From a virus: a stretch of 64,000 bases of DNA. Below the pieces are notes generated by a model. The model was not told where the DNA came from. It made no database searches and saw nothing but the letters and a program-made list of their open reading frames with translations. This document shows, piece by piece, positions 43,819 to 52,599 of the stretch; the first letter of the stretch is position 1; each line of letters begins with the position of its first letter. Both the position numbers and the translations under genes were made by a program. The stretch lies in the IMG/VR virus record IMGVR_UViG_3300025978_000012, positions 1 through 64,000 of that record; one strand, given 5' to 3'.

Positions 43819-45185
43819 TATTTTTTTTCCTTCTCTCTTTTATTTTTTCGTTGTTGCCTCATTATCTCACGTAATTTTTTACGCTCAATGACTTTTGCTT
43901 CGATAAGTTTTAATTTTTCTTTTGATTTTCCACCCGACAAAATAGAGGGTAAGCCGTGTGCGCGGGAAATAGGTTCCAAAGCGTACATGTGCGCCTTGAT
44001 CGCATCGTCCTCTATTTCTACAGGGTCTTCTGTCGCATTCCCATTTTTATCAGTTTTTCTATGATATGTTTGCACTTCTTGTGCTGTTCTTGGACATACA
44101 TCGGGGTCAATTATCCATTTTTGTGATTTAATGAAATCTATTCCTCGTTGAACGCTTCCCGGTCCTTTAACTGCACCGATAGCGCCATATCCGTGTTGCA
44201 ACCATTCTTTTATTTTTGATGGTTCTGCACTGTCACAGATAACCTTTTCACCTGCATGTAATACATCAAATTCTTCATTTAATTTAATAAATTCCATATT
44301 TGTTTTTTCGGTAGAACATAATTCATTATATGTATACATCGTTCCATCTTTAAAACCAATTTTCACAATTATCTGGGGATGGACAAAACCCCAATCTTGG
44401 CCATTATATATCGCATCAAAATCTTCTTCTTTATATGTTATTTTTTCAAATGACCAGTTTGTAAAAATAATATTTCCGAACGCACCCCACTCGCCAAGAC
44501 AATAAACTCGATAAAATTCATAATCAATTTCTTTGTATCCCTCCAATACGGCTCGATAATCGTCATCAATGAATTTATTATCAAGATATGTGGTTTTTAA
44601 AATATAAACTTTTGTTTTTTTTTGATAAGATTTTAAGTCAAAAAATTCTCGTTTTATCCAGTGTTTATCAGAAATAGGATTTAACAATAATGTAATTTGA
44701 AATGGAATGTTTTTTGGTTTTCCTGATTTTCCACGAAGACGAATGTTTAATTGATCGAAATCTTTTTGCGTTATTTCACTGGCCTCTTCAATTATTATAT
44801 CCGTTAAAATTCCCTTTGGAAATGTTAGACTTTTAATTTTTTCAATATCATCTAAACCTTTTAAAACTGCCATATATCCAGTTGATTTAACCGTAATAGA
44901 CATATCGGTCTTATTAACTTTAAAAATCTTATTTAATCCCATTTCATTGATAAGTTGAACCATCAACGCGTAGGTACTAGATTTATTTGTAGCCGCTACT
45001 TTCCTCGCAATAAGGTAATTGTGCCCTGGTTCCGCAATAAGTTTATAAATGGCTTCTTGAAAGGCTTCGTAAGATTTTCCCGATCCTCCGCCGCCGACAG
45101 ATATACGAATACGGCTTTTATTTTCAAAAAAATCCCAAAAAACAGGATTAAGGAGATTATAAAACTCATCAAAATCTACAAACAT
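43818..45185 (-). CDS. terL: Terminase large subunit
   Basis: A 455-residue PBSX/Terminase_3-type packaging motor. Walker A GGGGSGKS is near residue 35 and Walker [10 protein letters not shown] near 135. The C-terminal RNase H-like nuclease shows Asp in NGQDWGF, CDSAEP and [11 protein letters not shown]. It cuts and pumps DNA into the prohead. Start at ATG 45185 right after the small subunit; the stop overlaps rfbA. Confidence 0.95.
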   Translation of the reverse strand: MFVDFDEFYNLLNPVFWDFFENKSRIRISVGGGGSGKSYEAFQEAIYKLIAEPGHNYLIARKVAATNKSSTYALMVQLINEMGLNKIFKVNKTDMSITVKSTGYMAVLKGLDDIEKIKSLTFPKGILTDIIIEEASEITQKDFDQLNIRLRGKSGKPKNIPFQITLLLNPISDKHWIKREFFDLKSYQKKTKVYILKTTYLDNKFIDDDYRAVLEGYKEIDYEFYRVYCLGEWGAFGNIIFTNWSFEKITYKEEDFDAIYNGQDWGFVHPQIIVKIGFKDGTMYTYNELCSTEKTNMEFIKLNEEFDVLHAGEKVICDSAEPSKIKEWLQHGYGAIGAVKGPGSVQRGIDFIKSQKWIIDPDVCPRTAQEVQTYHRKTDKNGNATEDPVEIEDDAIKAHMYALEPISRAHGLPSILSGGKSKEKLKLIEAKVIERKKLREIMRQQRKNKREKEKK

Positions 45186-45731
45186 TTAAGATTCTTTTTC
45201 TATTTCATTTTTTTCTTCGTTAGGCCGTCGAGCAGGACGAACGATAATTTCACCTGTTAATTCAGATTTATCTTGCATCATTTCAAGAACTTTTAATAAG
45301 TCTGAAAGTGCAGCGGTTTTTGAATGCATTCGAACTTTTGAAATTTTTTCAGGGCCATATTTTGTTTCCCGTTCGATAGTATCAATTGATTGAATGGCGC
45401 GAGTATCAGCCTCCGAAAATGGTTTTATTTTCAGTGTTTCACCATCGAAATCGGCAATATCTTTTATATCAGCATTAGCGAGTGCCAAAAGATTTTTAAA
45501 CGTTGTTCCGATTTCTTTTTTTTTCTCATTCCAAAGATCATCAAAAATTTCTTGGATTGCTTCGGCGGTTTTAGTATCTTTTAGCAGTTTTGCTCCATTT
45601 TGACCACATGTAGAATATTTGGCTGTTGGATATGCTTTTTTATATGCTAGTGTTGCATTTTGTAATTCTATATAAGCCAAAATAAATTCTTTATGTTTTT
45701 GGTTTTTAATTTCATCAAATTTTTTTCCCAT
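45186..45731 (-). CDS. terS: Terminase small subunit
   Basis: The N-terminal helix-turn-helix region (KEFILAYIELQNATLAYKKAYPTAKY then NGAKLLKD) is typical of Terminase_2 small subunits that bind the packaging site. GGAG lies before ATG 45731, which is chosen over the ORF's further start at 45788. The protein is 181 residues, with a C-terminal oligomerisation region and acidic tail. It is adjacent to the large subunit, with no gap. Confidence 0.85.
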   Translation of the reverse strand: MGKKFDEIKNQKHKEFILAYIELQNATLAYKKAYPTAKYSTCGQNGAKLLKDTKTAEAIQEIFDDLWNEKKKEIGTTFKNLLALANADIKDIADFDGETLKIKPFSEADTRAIQSIDTIERETKYGPEKISKVRMHSKTAALSDLLKVLEMMQDKSELTGEIIVRPARRPNEEKNEIEKES

Positions 45732-45924
45732 CGGTATTTTCTCCATATACGACATGTTCATGTTTATTTTTAAGATACAATCCTTCAATTATTTTTATAA
45801 TATAATTTGGCAATACTATTTTATTTTTTGAGATTACATGAAGTAATTCTCCAATTAACATATTTTTAATTTCGATTTCTTTATTAAGTAATGTAATTTT
45901 TTCGAATGATTTTTTCACCAGCAA
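45715..45924 (-). CDS. Small unknown protein
   Basis: A 69-residue protein, helical (EIEIKNMLIGELLHVI). It overlaps terS by 17 bases and the RusA-like gene by 10, consistent with a packed operon. No motif. Its spacing suggests translation coupling. Confidence 0.5.
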   Translation of the reverse strand: MLVKKSFEKITLLNKEIEIKNMLIGELLHVISKNKIVLPNYIIKIIEGLYLKNKHEHVVYGENTDGKKI

Positions 45925-46334
45925 ACCTCTATATATGTTCTGGCATTATGTGGAGTATAAAATTTAAAGAGTGTTCCGCCATATACTTGGTTATCATCAT
46001 CAAAAATTATTTTTGAAAAACAATCCATGACCCATTTATCCGCATTATCTCTATCGATTTTCTTACAATAAGGGTAGTCTTCGTTTTTAATTAAATCAAG
46101 TAATTTTTTTGTTTTTTCATTTTTTATTGGTTCAAAAAACCATGTAATGTTTAAAATTACAGGAGTTCCTTTTTTTATTATTTTAAAATTATCTGGCAAT
46201 TGGTTTTTGATATTATTTTTAACTATATTCATTTCTTTTTCTTGCGGATTATACCAATTTCCATACGCTCCTTTTCGTGATCGTTGTTTCGCAATAGGTT
46301 TTCCGGGAATAGTGATATATAGAATATTATTCAT
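45915..46334 (-). CDS. RusA-family Holliday junction resolvase
   Basis: About 139 residues from ATG 46334 (MNNILYITIPGKP). Family motifs: PIAKQRSRKG near the N-terminus, a WFFEP strand, and KKIDRDNADKWVMDCFSKII then FDDDNQVYGG with the catalytic aspartates. It resolves branched DNA to prepare packageable concatemers. Located immediately upstream of the terminases, a frequent place for such nucleases. Confidence 0.85.
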   Translation of the reverse strand: MNNILYITIPGKPIAKQRSRKGAYGNWYNPQEKEMNIVKNNIKNQLPDNFKIIKKGTPVILNITWFFEPIKNEKTKKLLDLIKNEDYPYCKKIDRDNADKWVMDCFSKIIFDDDNQVYGGTLFKFYTPHNARTYIEVCW

Positions 46335-46983
46335 GTTCTTTATCAAAATTCCAGAAATAGGTTCTAATGTCTTTTGCTGATGTTTTTGTTTTTTTTAGAA
46401 TTATAAATCCGCGTCCTTCAAGATCGGTCAACATATTTAATCGAACATGTTTTTCGAGTGTTTGAGTTTTTCGAATTAAATTCGTGAGGGTTATTCCACG
46501 ATCTCCCGCACATTGGACGGCTGTTAAAATTCTGTTAATATATTTATCGACAATTGATTCTTTTTCTTTTATTTCTATTTTATCAATTTCATCTACCGGT
46601 ATTTTTTCGATGGTAACGATTGCCCTATATTTTTTATTTGGTAAAATATAAAAATCATTTTTAAAAACTACTTTTTCAGATTTTATTTTTGTTAATTCAA
46701 GAATACTCTCATTCACTTTTTTTATAAAGATATTGTGTCCTTCTTGAAATTCTTTATTTTTTTCTTCTAAAGAATCGGCCGATATTGAGTGCGATAAATA
46801 TCCTTCTTTTGTCGGCAATTCACTAAGAAATTTAAAATACATATAAACATTATAATATGTTTTACGAGTACTTCCGATTATAATGAGGAATGGTGTGATT
46901 GAAAAATTAAAATTTTCATCAAAATTCAGTGGGTCTTCCATTTTTTGTTTTATTTTTTTAAAAACAATTTGTTTTCCGGGCAT
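46327..46983 (-). CDS. Protein with C-terminal winged-helix domain
   Basis: The start at ATG 46983 has AGGAGC upstream. 218 residues: an N-terminal alpha/beta part, then a helical middle (KESIVDKYINRILTAVQC), then a winged helix of about 60 residues (GDRGITLTNLIRKTQTLEKHVRLNMLTDLEGRGFIILKK...). DNA-binding is likely. It heads the replication/packaging block and might regulate it. No named family recognised. Confidence 0.55.
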   Translation of the reverse strand: MPGKQIVFKKIKQKMEDPLNFDENFNFSITPFLIIIGSTRKTYYNVYMYFKFLSELPTKEGYLSHSISADSLEEKNKEFQEGHNIFIKKVNESILELTKIKSEKVVFKNDFYILPNKKYRAIVTIEKIPVDEIDKIEIKEKESIVDKYINRILTAVQCAGDRGITLTNLIRKTQTLEKHVRLNMLTDLEGRGFIILKKTKTSAKDIRTYFWNFDKEHE

Positions 46984-47465
46984 TTTGTTATTAGCTCCTT
47001 TTTTATTTATATAACAAACTACTAAAACTATATAATGTGTCAAGTAAATTATTATTATTGGAAAATAATAGTCTAATTATATAATTAGAATTTAAAAATT
47101 ATATTTTTTTTTGACGTAGAATACATTTTATAATTTTAAATTTTAGAAAAATACAAAATAAGAATTTATAAATTATAATCCGCATTGAATGATTTTATAA
47201 TTTTGATTTTCTATCTTTATAATAAGTATTCAATTATAAAGAATTATAAATTTTAATAATTAATAATAAGATAAAATTATATATGATTAAGTATATAAAA
47301 GTATACATTATTATTATTATTATATATATTATTAATATATATATATCTTATTACTAATATAATTAAAAATTATAATGTTCTGGTCAACAAAAAGTCTAAA
47401 CGCCTTTTTGTTGACCTAAAACACATAATTTTTAGATGGGGTAGTTTTAAGTAGTTTCTTTTCTT

Positions 47466-47560
47466 AAAAAGAAATGGCCTTGAAGGTTATTCAAGGCCAT
47501 TTGAAATGATTTAAAATGGGGTATTATGGGTAACACGTACTATTCCTATTTAGGAATCAC
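47466..47560 (-). ncRNA. Candidate small RNA ended by a hairpin terminator
   Basis: The minus-strand promoter at 47589-47562 would start a short RNA near 47555. About 60-90 bases later a 13-bp perfect stem AAATGGCCTTGAA / TTCAAGGCCATTT (47472-47502) is followed on the minus strand by TTTCTTTTT. No ORF lies between. The hairpin alone would also serve the glycan operon as a terminator. Confidence 0.35.
47472..47502 (-). terminator. Terminator after glycan operon
   Basis: 13-bp perfect stem, 5-base loop, followed by a T-rich run on the minus strand. It lies about 100 bases after the stop at 47598. Confidence 0.8.
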
Positions 47561-47561
47561 A

Positions 47562-47589
47562 ATATTACTATATTTATATTATATGTCAA
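47562..47589 (-). promoter_or_regulatory. Putative intergenic promoter
   Basis: Minus-strand TTGACA (47589-47584), 16 bases, TAATAT (47567-47562), upstream of the hairpin at 47472-47502. Confidence 0.5.
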
Positions 47590-47597
47590 CGACTTTT

Positions 47598-48284
47598 TTA
47601 ATCTATATTCTCATGTCCACGGCTCATTCCACCCAAATGATCGCATTTAATTTTTGTGTAATTGGCCAATCTGTATTCCCTACCTGCATCATAGCTCATC
47701 CATGCATCCGGAAAAGCGCCGGAATTTTCCATTGACCATCGAAATTGAAATTTTTTTAATATTTCTCTTTTATAGAGAGAGCATCCGCTTAAAACATGAT
47801 GAGTTGGCACCAGTTTCCATGTTCTCTCTGTATGAGTAAACCATTCTCCGTCATGAAAACCATAATAATAGATACCACCTATTATATCGGCCTTATTTAC
47901 ACATTCCAAAAAACATGAAATCCAATCCTGGCGTAATGGAATAACATCACTTTCAAGAATGATAAAATATTTCCACACATCAGTAATAGTAATAAATTGT
48001 TTTTGTAAAAATTCAAGACTTTTGGTTACATTTCTTTGAAATTGAAAACCATCATTTTTACGTTCAACATCAATATGAGAAATCATTATTTTTTTTAAAT
48101 TATTTTTATTTAATTCAGGAATAATTTTTTTTAGAGAATTATAATAATCAAGTGTCGGACTATTATCAACGATACTTATTTGAGCATTATCAATTTCAGA
48201 ATTTAATAATGTTCCAAAAAATTCTTTATCGCAATATTTTTTGCATTCATGTGTATAAATCGCAATAAAAACATTTTCATTCAT
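47598..48284 (-). CDS. GT-A-like glycosyltransferase
   Basis: A 228-residue protein. IFIAIYT-like opening (MNENVFIAIYTHECKKYC), ISIVDNSP, WKYFIILESDVIPLRQDW (an acidic metal site resembling DxD) and VLSGCSLYKREILKKF give the usual order of GT2-type enzymes. It lacks transmembrane helices. Last gene of the glycan operon. Sugar and acceptor unknown. Confidence 0.7.
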   Translation of the reverse strand: MNENVFIAIYTHECKKYCDKEFFGTLLNSEIDNAQISIVDNSPTLDYYNSLKKIIPELNKNNLKKIMISHIDVERKNDGFQFQRNVTKSLEFLQKQFITITDVWKYFIILESDVIPLRQDWISCFLECVNKADIIGGIYYYGFHDGEWFTHTERTWKLVPTHHVLSGCSLYKREILKKFQFRWSMENSGAFPDAWMSYDAGREYRLANYTKIKCDHLGGMSRGHENID

Positions 48285-48285
48285 T

Positions 48286-48855
48286 TTATTTTATCCAAAA
48301 GAAACAAATTGAATTATATATATTAATTGATTTGCAATCGCATATGGGAATAGCACATAATAATTCATCTATTTTTTTATGTGCTATATTTATGGCCGGA
48401 ACGCCGTCATTGATATAGAATCCGCCCCTAAACGATTGAAATTGTGTTCCATAGTCTTCTATAACATAGCATAATTTTACATGTGGATATAATAATTCAA
48501 ATGATTTTTTAATATCACTGCTAAAATGCGAACCATCATCAACGACAATTTCAGGGTTCCCGTATTTCTGCAGAATTGAATCAATAAATTCTTTAGTAGA
48601 AGCGTTTCCTATTTCAATTTTTATTCGTTCTTCTTCAAAATAACAGGATGGATCGATTTCCAACCCAACAATTACAGCATTCGGAAAATATTCCTTCCAT
48701 GCCCTGACGCTTCCTCCCCTATTCACTCCAATTTCAAAAATTAATTTTACATCGTTTCTTATTCTTGAAAATTCATTTTCGTATCCATATTCATAATGAC
48801 CAGGATTCACTTTGTCAGTGTCATGTCTTGAAAATATTTCTTCAAATTTATTCAT
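48286..48855 (-). CDS. SAM-dependent methyltransferase (macrocin-type)
   Basis: A 189-residue Rossmann enzyme with FEIGVNRGGSVRAWKEYFP (SAM-binding motif I), GLEIDPSC (acidic ribose ligand) and VVDDGSHFSSD, as in macrocin/demethylmacrocin O-methyltransferase-like proteins that act on sugars. It overlaps the neighbouring glycosyltransferase by 8 bases. Probably O-methylates the phage- or host-derived glycan. Confidence 0.75.
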   Translation of the reverse strand: MNKFEEIFSRHDTDKVNPGHYEYGYENEFSRIRNDVKLIFEIGVNRGGSVRAWKEYFPNAVIVGLEIDPSCYFEEERIKIEIGNASTKEFIDSILQKYGNPEIVVDDGSHFSSDIKKSFELLYPHVKLCYVIEDYGTQFQSFRGGFYINDGVPAINIAHKKIDELLCAIPICDCKSINIYNSICFFWIK

Positions 48856-50128
48856 TTGTTTTTTTTTCTATTTGTTCAAGAATATTTTTCCATTCTCGTA
48901 ATTTTACGTCATCAGGATATAGTTCTGAATATTGGATAATGCTCCCTTTGCTTTTTGAGAACCATTGCCGGTTTGATTTAAATAATTTTATTATTTCTTT
49001 TTTATTATTTTGTTCAAAAATAAATGCATATTTTCCAAGTGATTGTTTGAATAGAACCGATCCCATTGAGGTATTATGCCATAATTTTTTATTTTTATTA
49101 ATATTTAAAATATTTTTAAATTCTTGTTCCCATTGAGTAGTTACAATTTTTGTATTATACAATTCGTCGGCCCTGTTTTTTGCATTAATTGACATGAAAT
49201 TAAGTATATCGGGATTATTGTAAAGATATTCTATTTCACAATGATATTTTTCTTTCGATGTTATAATTCCATTAAAAAAATTTGTTACAATAAAATATTC
49301 TGACGAATTATTTAAGACAACCGGGACAACTCCCGCCGCCATTGCCTCGCCAAGCACTTGTTCACAAGTTCCATAATGTTTTTCGTACAATGGATATCCG
49401 AATACATCCATTTGGGAAAACCAAGGAGATAAATCATTAACCCTATCAGTAAAAATAAATTTTTCCCATAGTCCTTTGTTTTTTACCTGTTGCTTCACAG
49501 TATTTAAATCAGGACCGGAGCTACAAAAAATAAATTTTACATTTGGTATGTTTATTTTTGAGCACATTTCAACATAATCAGGATGCAATTTACTATTAAA
49601 GTCTATCGTTCCGGCATATCCTATATTAAATGTATCATGCGGTTCTTTTTTTAAATTATAGAATTTTAAAATATTAGCAACGGACCATATAACTCCGAAT
49701 TTATTTTTTTGTTTAATTGAAAGTTCTTGATATTCTTTCGCCTGATGTGAAACAATAGAAGTGAATATAAACCTATCACTCATTTCAACTAATTTTTCGG
49801 TTATGACATAGGGTGGATATAGATTATTTGCGTGTGCCCATACGATCAATCGGCATGGCGGAATTGATTGCATCACCAGAAATTCATATAATAGCGGATT
49901 GTTATACCAGTGCAATACTACAATATCGTTTTTTTCAATAAGTTCTTTTAATTTTTCAGGATCATTTCGAAGATCGTGAATTGAGTGAGGGATGACAACA
50001 CTACGCGAATCCTCGATATTCAGACACGCGATAGTATGCTCTATGCCGGTTGTATTTTTAACCAGATTTTCTATGACGGTCCCTACTCCGCCCCCGGTGT
50101 GAGTTGTTATATGCAATACTTTTATCAT
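48848..50128 (-). CDS. GT4-like glycosyltransferase (GT-B fold)
   Basis: A 426-residue protein. N-terminal HITTHTGGGVGTVI is the donor-loop start of GT-B enzymes. The C-terminal domain shows NIGYAGTIDFNSKLHPDY, VKFIFCSSGP and HYGTCEQVLGEAMAAGVVPVV, the E(x7)E-type motif of GT4. It overlaps the radical SAM gene by four bases (ATGA). A retaining NDP-sugar transferase, consistent with the nearby rfbA making dTDP-glucose. Confidence 0.82.
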   Translation of the reverse strand: MIKVLHITTHTGGGVGTVIENLVKNTTGIEHTIACLNIEDSRSVVIPHSIHDLRNDPEKLKELIEKNDIVVLHWYNNPLLYEFLVMQSIPPCRLIVWAHANNLYPPYVITEKLVEMSDRFIFTSIVSHQAKEYQELSIKQKNKFGVIWSVANILKFYNLKKEPHDTFNIGYAGTIDFNSKLHPDYVEMCSKINIPNVKFIFCSSGPDLNTVKQQVKNKGLWEKFIFTDRVNDLSPWFSQMDVFGYPLYEKHYGTCEQVLGEAMAAGVVPVVLNNSSEYFIVTNFFNGIITSKEKYHCEIEYLYNNPDILNFMSINAKNRADELYNTKIVTTQWEQEFKNILNINKNKKLWHNTSMGSVLFKQSLGKYAFIFEQNNKKEIIKLFKSNRQWFSKSKGSIIQYSELYPDDVKLREWKNILEQIEKKTNE

Positions 50129-52599
50129 ATTTTTATTCCAAAATATTCAAATCGTTCAATCCATTTTGGATTTTCAGATATGCACTTTTTAACCATTTCC
50201 ATGTTGTTTAAAAAATACCATGCGAAAGCTTCAGTTGGATATTTCCGCGCCACATATTCAAAATATTTTTTAGCTGTTTCTGTATCTCCAATACTCGCTC
50301 TGTAATTTTCAACAAAATTCGTGCGCCAGTTCATATATTTAATTTGTTCATTTATATATTCGGCGGAATATTCGGGAGTATTTATAACCGCTTCAGTTAT
50401 TTCGAAAGTACCGACATTTACATTTTTGATATATTTTTTTTGAATACATTCTTGCCGTAACCTACTTCCGTATACTGGGGCGGCTATTTTTGGTGAAATT
50501 ATATCAGGTTTGACTTCCCTTATAAAATCGACAGTTTCTTGCCGGTGTACGTCTGTTTCACCCGGTATTCCAATAACTAAAAATATATGCAGAAAAAAAT
50601 TATATTTGCGTATTATTTTAATAACATTTCGTGCCTGGTCCAAATTTACCGGTTTGTGCATCATTTTAAGAACTTCGGCGCTTCCAGATTCCAATGCAAG
50701 CACCAGGCAATCTACTCCGGCATTCCACATCAGATCAATCAATTCCTCGTCCATATAGGCGATACTGAGGCCGTTAGGCATTTCTATTCTAAGACCATAT
50801 GGTTGTAGTCGTCTGAATAAATTTTTTGCGCGTTCCCTATTGTATAATATTTGTTCGTCGTAAAAGGTAAGAACATTCATTCTATATTTTTCAATAAGTT
50901 TTTCGACATGATTAATAATAGAATTAACTGAAGCATAACGAATTGATTTATCTGGATTAAGGGAGTTCTTACAGAATATACAATTATGAACTAAAACATT
51001 ATTTGCAAAGAACCAATTATATTTTGGGACTTCCATGCAATATGTATCTTGTTTTTCAACCAACCATTCTACTTTAATAACTTTATGATTTATTTCATTT
51101 TTTAAATTTTTTCTTTTAATTCCTAAATATTTTCTATATTCATCTACAGATTTATTATATTTTATTTTAAAATGTTTCCAAAAAAATGAATAACTAATAT
51201 TGAAATTTTTTATATATTTTCTTAGATTTTTACAATAAATAATATTATTAAATTCTTTTTCTAAACTAAAGGGAAGTTCTTTATAATTTGGATTCAATTT
51301 TCCTAGTTTGCTATTTCTATATTTTAGTTTTTGTGCCTTTGTTCTTTTTTTACCTTTTTGTTTTTTACCTAAATTAACAAAAAAATCTTTTGGCATATTA
51401 AATGCGGGATTATTAGTTTTCATTCTTTCTGAAATTTCAGGATGTAATTTCATGTGAATAGCAGAAGATTCACAAAGAAATAAATTATCAGGATGATTAT
51501 TTGTTTTATCATGATCGATATGGTGTATTTTGTCAGATTTTTTTAATTTTTTATTATATTTATATTCAGCAACAACCCTATGTATTTTTTTAGAATATCT
51601 TTTCCACTCAATATCAACATACCCAAGTCGATTTTTTCGTATTTTTACGGCTCTCACACTTTGTTTTTCTTTTAAATATTGAGCTTCTATTTCAATTTCT
51701 TTATGCGGCTTTCCAAATTGATTATTATTTTTAAAAGTTAAAAATTTATGATCGGGAGTACAATCAATATATGTTCTATCATCAAAATAAACTCTAACTA
51801 ATTGAGCTTTTTCTCTAGTTTTTTTTATATTAATTGCATCTGTGAATAATATTTGTTTAGAATTTTTATTATATGTTAAAACTGGGATTGTCTCATATTT
51901 TTCTGAAATTTCTTTAATTGAGATATTTCCATATATTGTATTGATTAATGTTTCCCCAGATAAACAATTGTAAGGACATCCCCGAGTTGTTATAACATAA
52001 AATTGCTTTTTACCTTCTTTTCCAAACATGAAAGGTGAGTATGTTTCTTCTATCTTTTCATGATATTTATCAACATCTATCAAGGAATAATCAATATCGA
52101 TAATATCGTCTAATTTCGATAATACATTTTTTATTGGAGGATCAATTGATCCTTTTGTTGCCCATCCTTTTTTAAATTTTCCAGTAGTCAAGTACTCCTT
52201 TACTGCTATTTCGCCTTCATCTGGACATATTGCATCTATTTCAGGATTTTCATTTAAAATTTCTTTGTAAGTTTGAAGCGTAGATATACCGCCCATTATA
52301 ATAGTCGAATAAGGACTATGTGTTTTTATTATTTTCAGGATAGGCGATAGATATTTGTATGATGTATCAAACATCATACTAATTCCTATAATATCAGGGT
52401 TTGACGATTTTATTTTTTCGGGAATATAGGAAAAATAATCTTCGTTTAAATTACAATCGAATATTTCAACGTTTGCCAGATGTTCAATGTATTTAGAAAT
52501 AGAAAGTACTCCATTGGGCATCGCGAGGAAACTTCGCTGCATAAGTTTTGATTCTTTAAAAACATAAGGTAATATTATAAATAGAATTTTTTTCTTCAT
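50125..52599 (-). CDS. B12-binding radical SAM enzyme interrupted by an in-frame intein
   Basis: An 824-residue precursor. Residues 1-150 form a B12-binding-type Rossmann domain (PDIIGISMMFDTSYKYL, TIIMGGIST, CPDEGEIAVKEYL). The radical SAM domain begins at RGCPYN (Cys208) and resumes after the intein with CIFCKNS, so splicing of residues 212-539 rebuilds CPYNCIFC (CxxxCxxC). MVIGIPGET and VLALESGSAEVLKMMHK support the family. Unspliced protein cannot bind the 4Fe-4S cluster, so activity depends on splicing. Mature length is 496 residues with a helical tail (TAKKYFEYVARKYPTEAF). Neighbouring methyltransferases and glycosyltransferases suggest a sugar-modifying role. Confidence 0.88.
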   Translation of the reverse strand: MKKKILFIILPYVFKESKLMQRSFLAMPNGVLSISKYIEHLANVEIFDCNLNEDYFSYIPEKIKSSNPDIIGISMMFDTSYKYLSPILKIIKTHSPYSTIIMGGISTLQTYKEILNENPEIDAICPDEGEIAVKEYLTTGKFKKGWATKGSIDPPIKNVLSKLDDIIDIDYSLIDVDKYHEKIEETYSPFMFGKEGKKQFYVITTRGCPYNCLSGETLINTIYGNISIKEISEKYETIPVLTYNKNSKQILFTDAINIKKTREKAQLVRVYFDDRTYIDCTPDHKFLTFKNNNQFGKPHKEIEIEAQYLKEKQSVRAVKIRKNRLGYVDIEWKRYSKKIHRVVAEYKYNKKLKKSDKIHHIDHDKTNNHPDNLFLCESSAIHMKLHPEISERMKTNNPAFNMPKDFFVNLGKKQKGKKRTKAQKLKYRNSKLGKLNPNYKELPFSLEKEFNNIIYCKNLRKYIKNFNISYSFFWKHFKIKYNKSVDEYRKYLGIKRKNLKNEINHKVIKVEWLVEKQDTYCMEVPKYNWFFANNVLVHNCIFCKNSLNPDKSIRYASVNSIINHVEKLIEKYRMNVLTFYDEQILYNRERAKNLFRRLQPYGLRIEMPNGLSIAYMDEELIDLMWNAGVDCLVLALESGSAEVLKMMHKPVNLDQARNVIKIIRKYNFFLHIFLVIGIPGETDVHRQETVDFIREVKPDIISPKIAAPVYGSRLRQECIQKKYIKNVNVGTFEITEAVINTPEYSAEYINEQIKYMNWRTNFVENYRASIGDTETAKKYFEYVARKYPTEAFAWYFLNNMEMVKKCISENPKWIERFEYFGIKI
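50983..51966 (-). other. Intein with HNH homing endonuclease (328 codons)
   Basis: Precursor residues 212-539. Block A CLSGETLI at the start; block B with CTPDHKFL; an HNH domain (KIHHIDHDKTNNHPDNLFL); a NUMOD3-like basic stretch (KKQKGKKRTKAQK, LGKLNPNYK). Block F is YCMEVPKYNWFFANNVLV, and block G ends in HN, with Cys as the +1 residue. All splicing residues (Cys1, block B His, penultimate His, terminal Asn, Cys+1) are present, so it should splice. The +1 Cys is the second Cys of the cluster motif. Confidence 0.93.

Larger units (their letters stand above)
47044..47597. other. AT-rich intergenic region with hairpins
   Basis: No credible ORF is seen. It contains long A/T tracts (47160-47375), an inverted repeat GGTCAACAAAAAG / CTTTTTGTTGACC (47382-47394 and 47404-47416, 9-base loop), a terminator-like hairpin (47472-47502) and a TTGACA promoter (47562-47589). 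A replication-origin or regulatory role is possible but unproven. Confidence 0.6.

Noticed and set aside
47260-47375. Short A/T repeats resembling a repeat array
   Set aside because: Simple dinucleotide/trinucleotide A/T runs without spaced unique spacers; not CRISPR.
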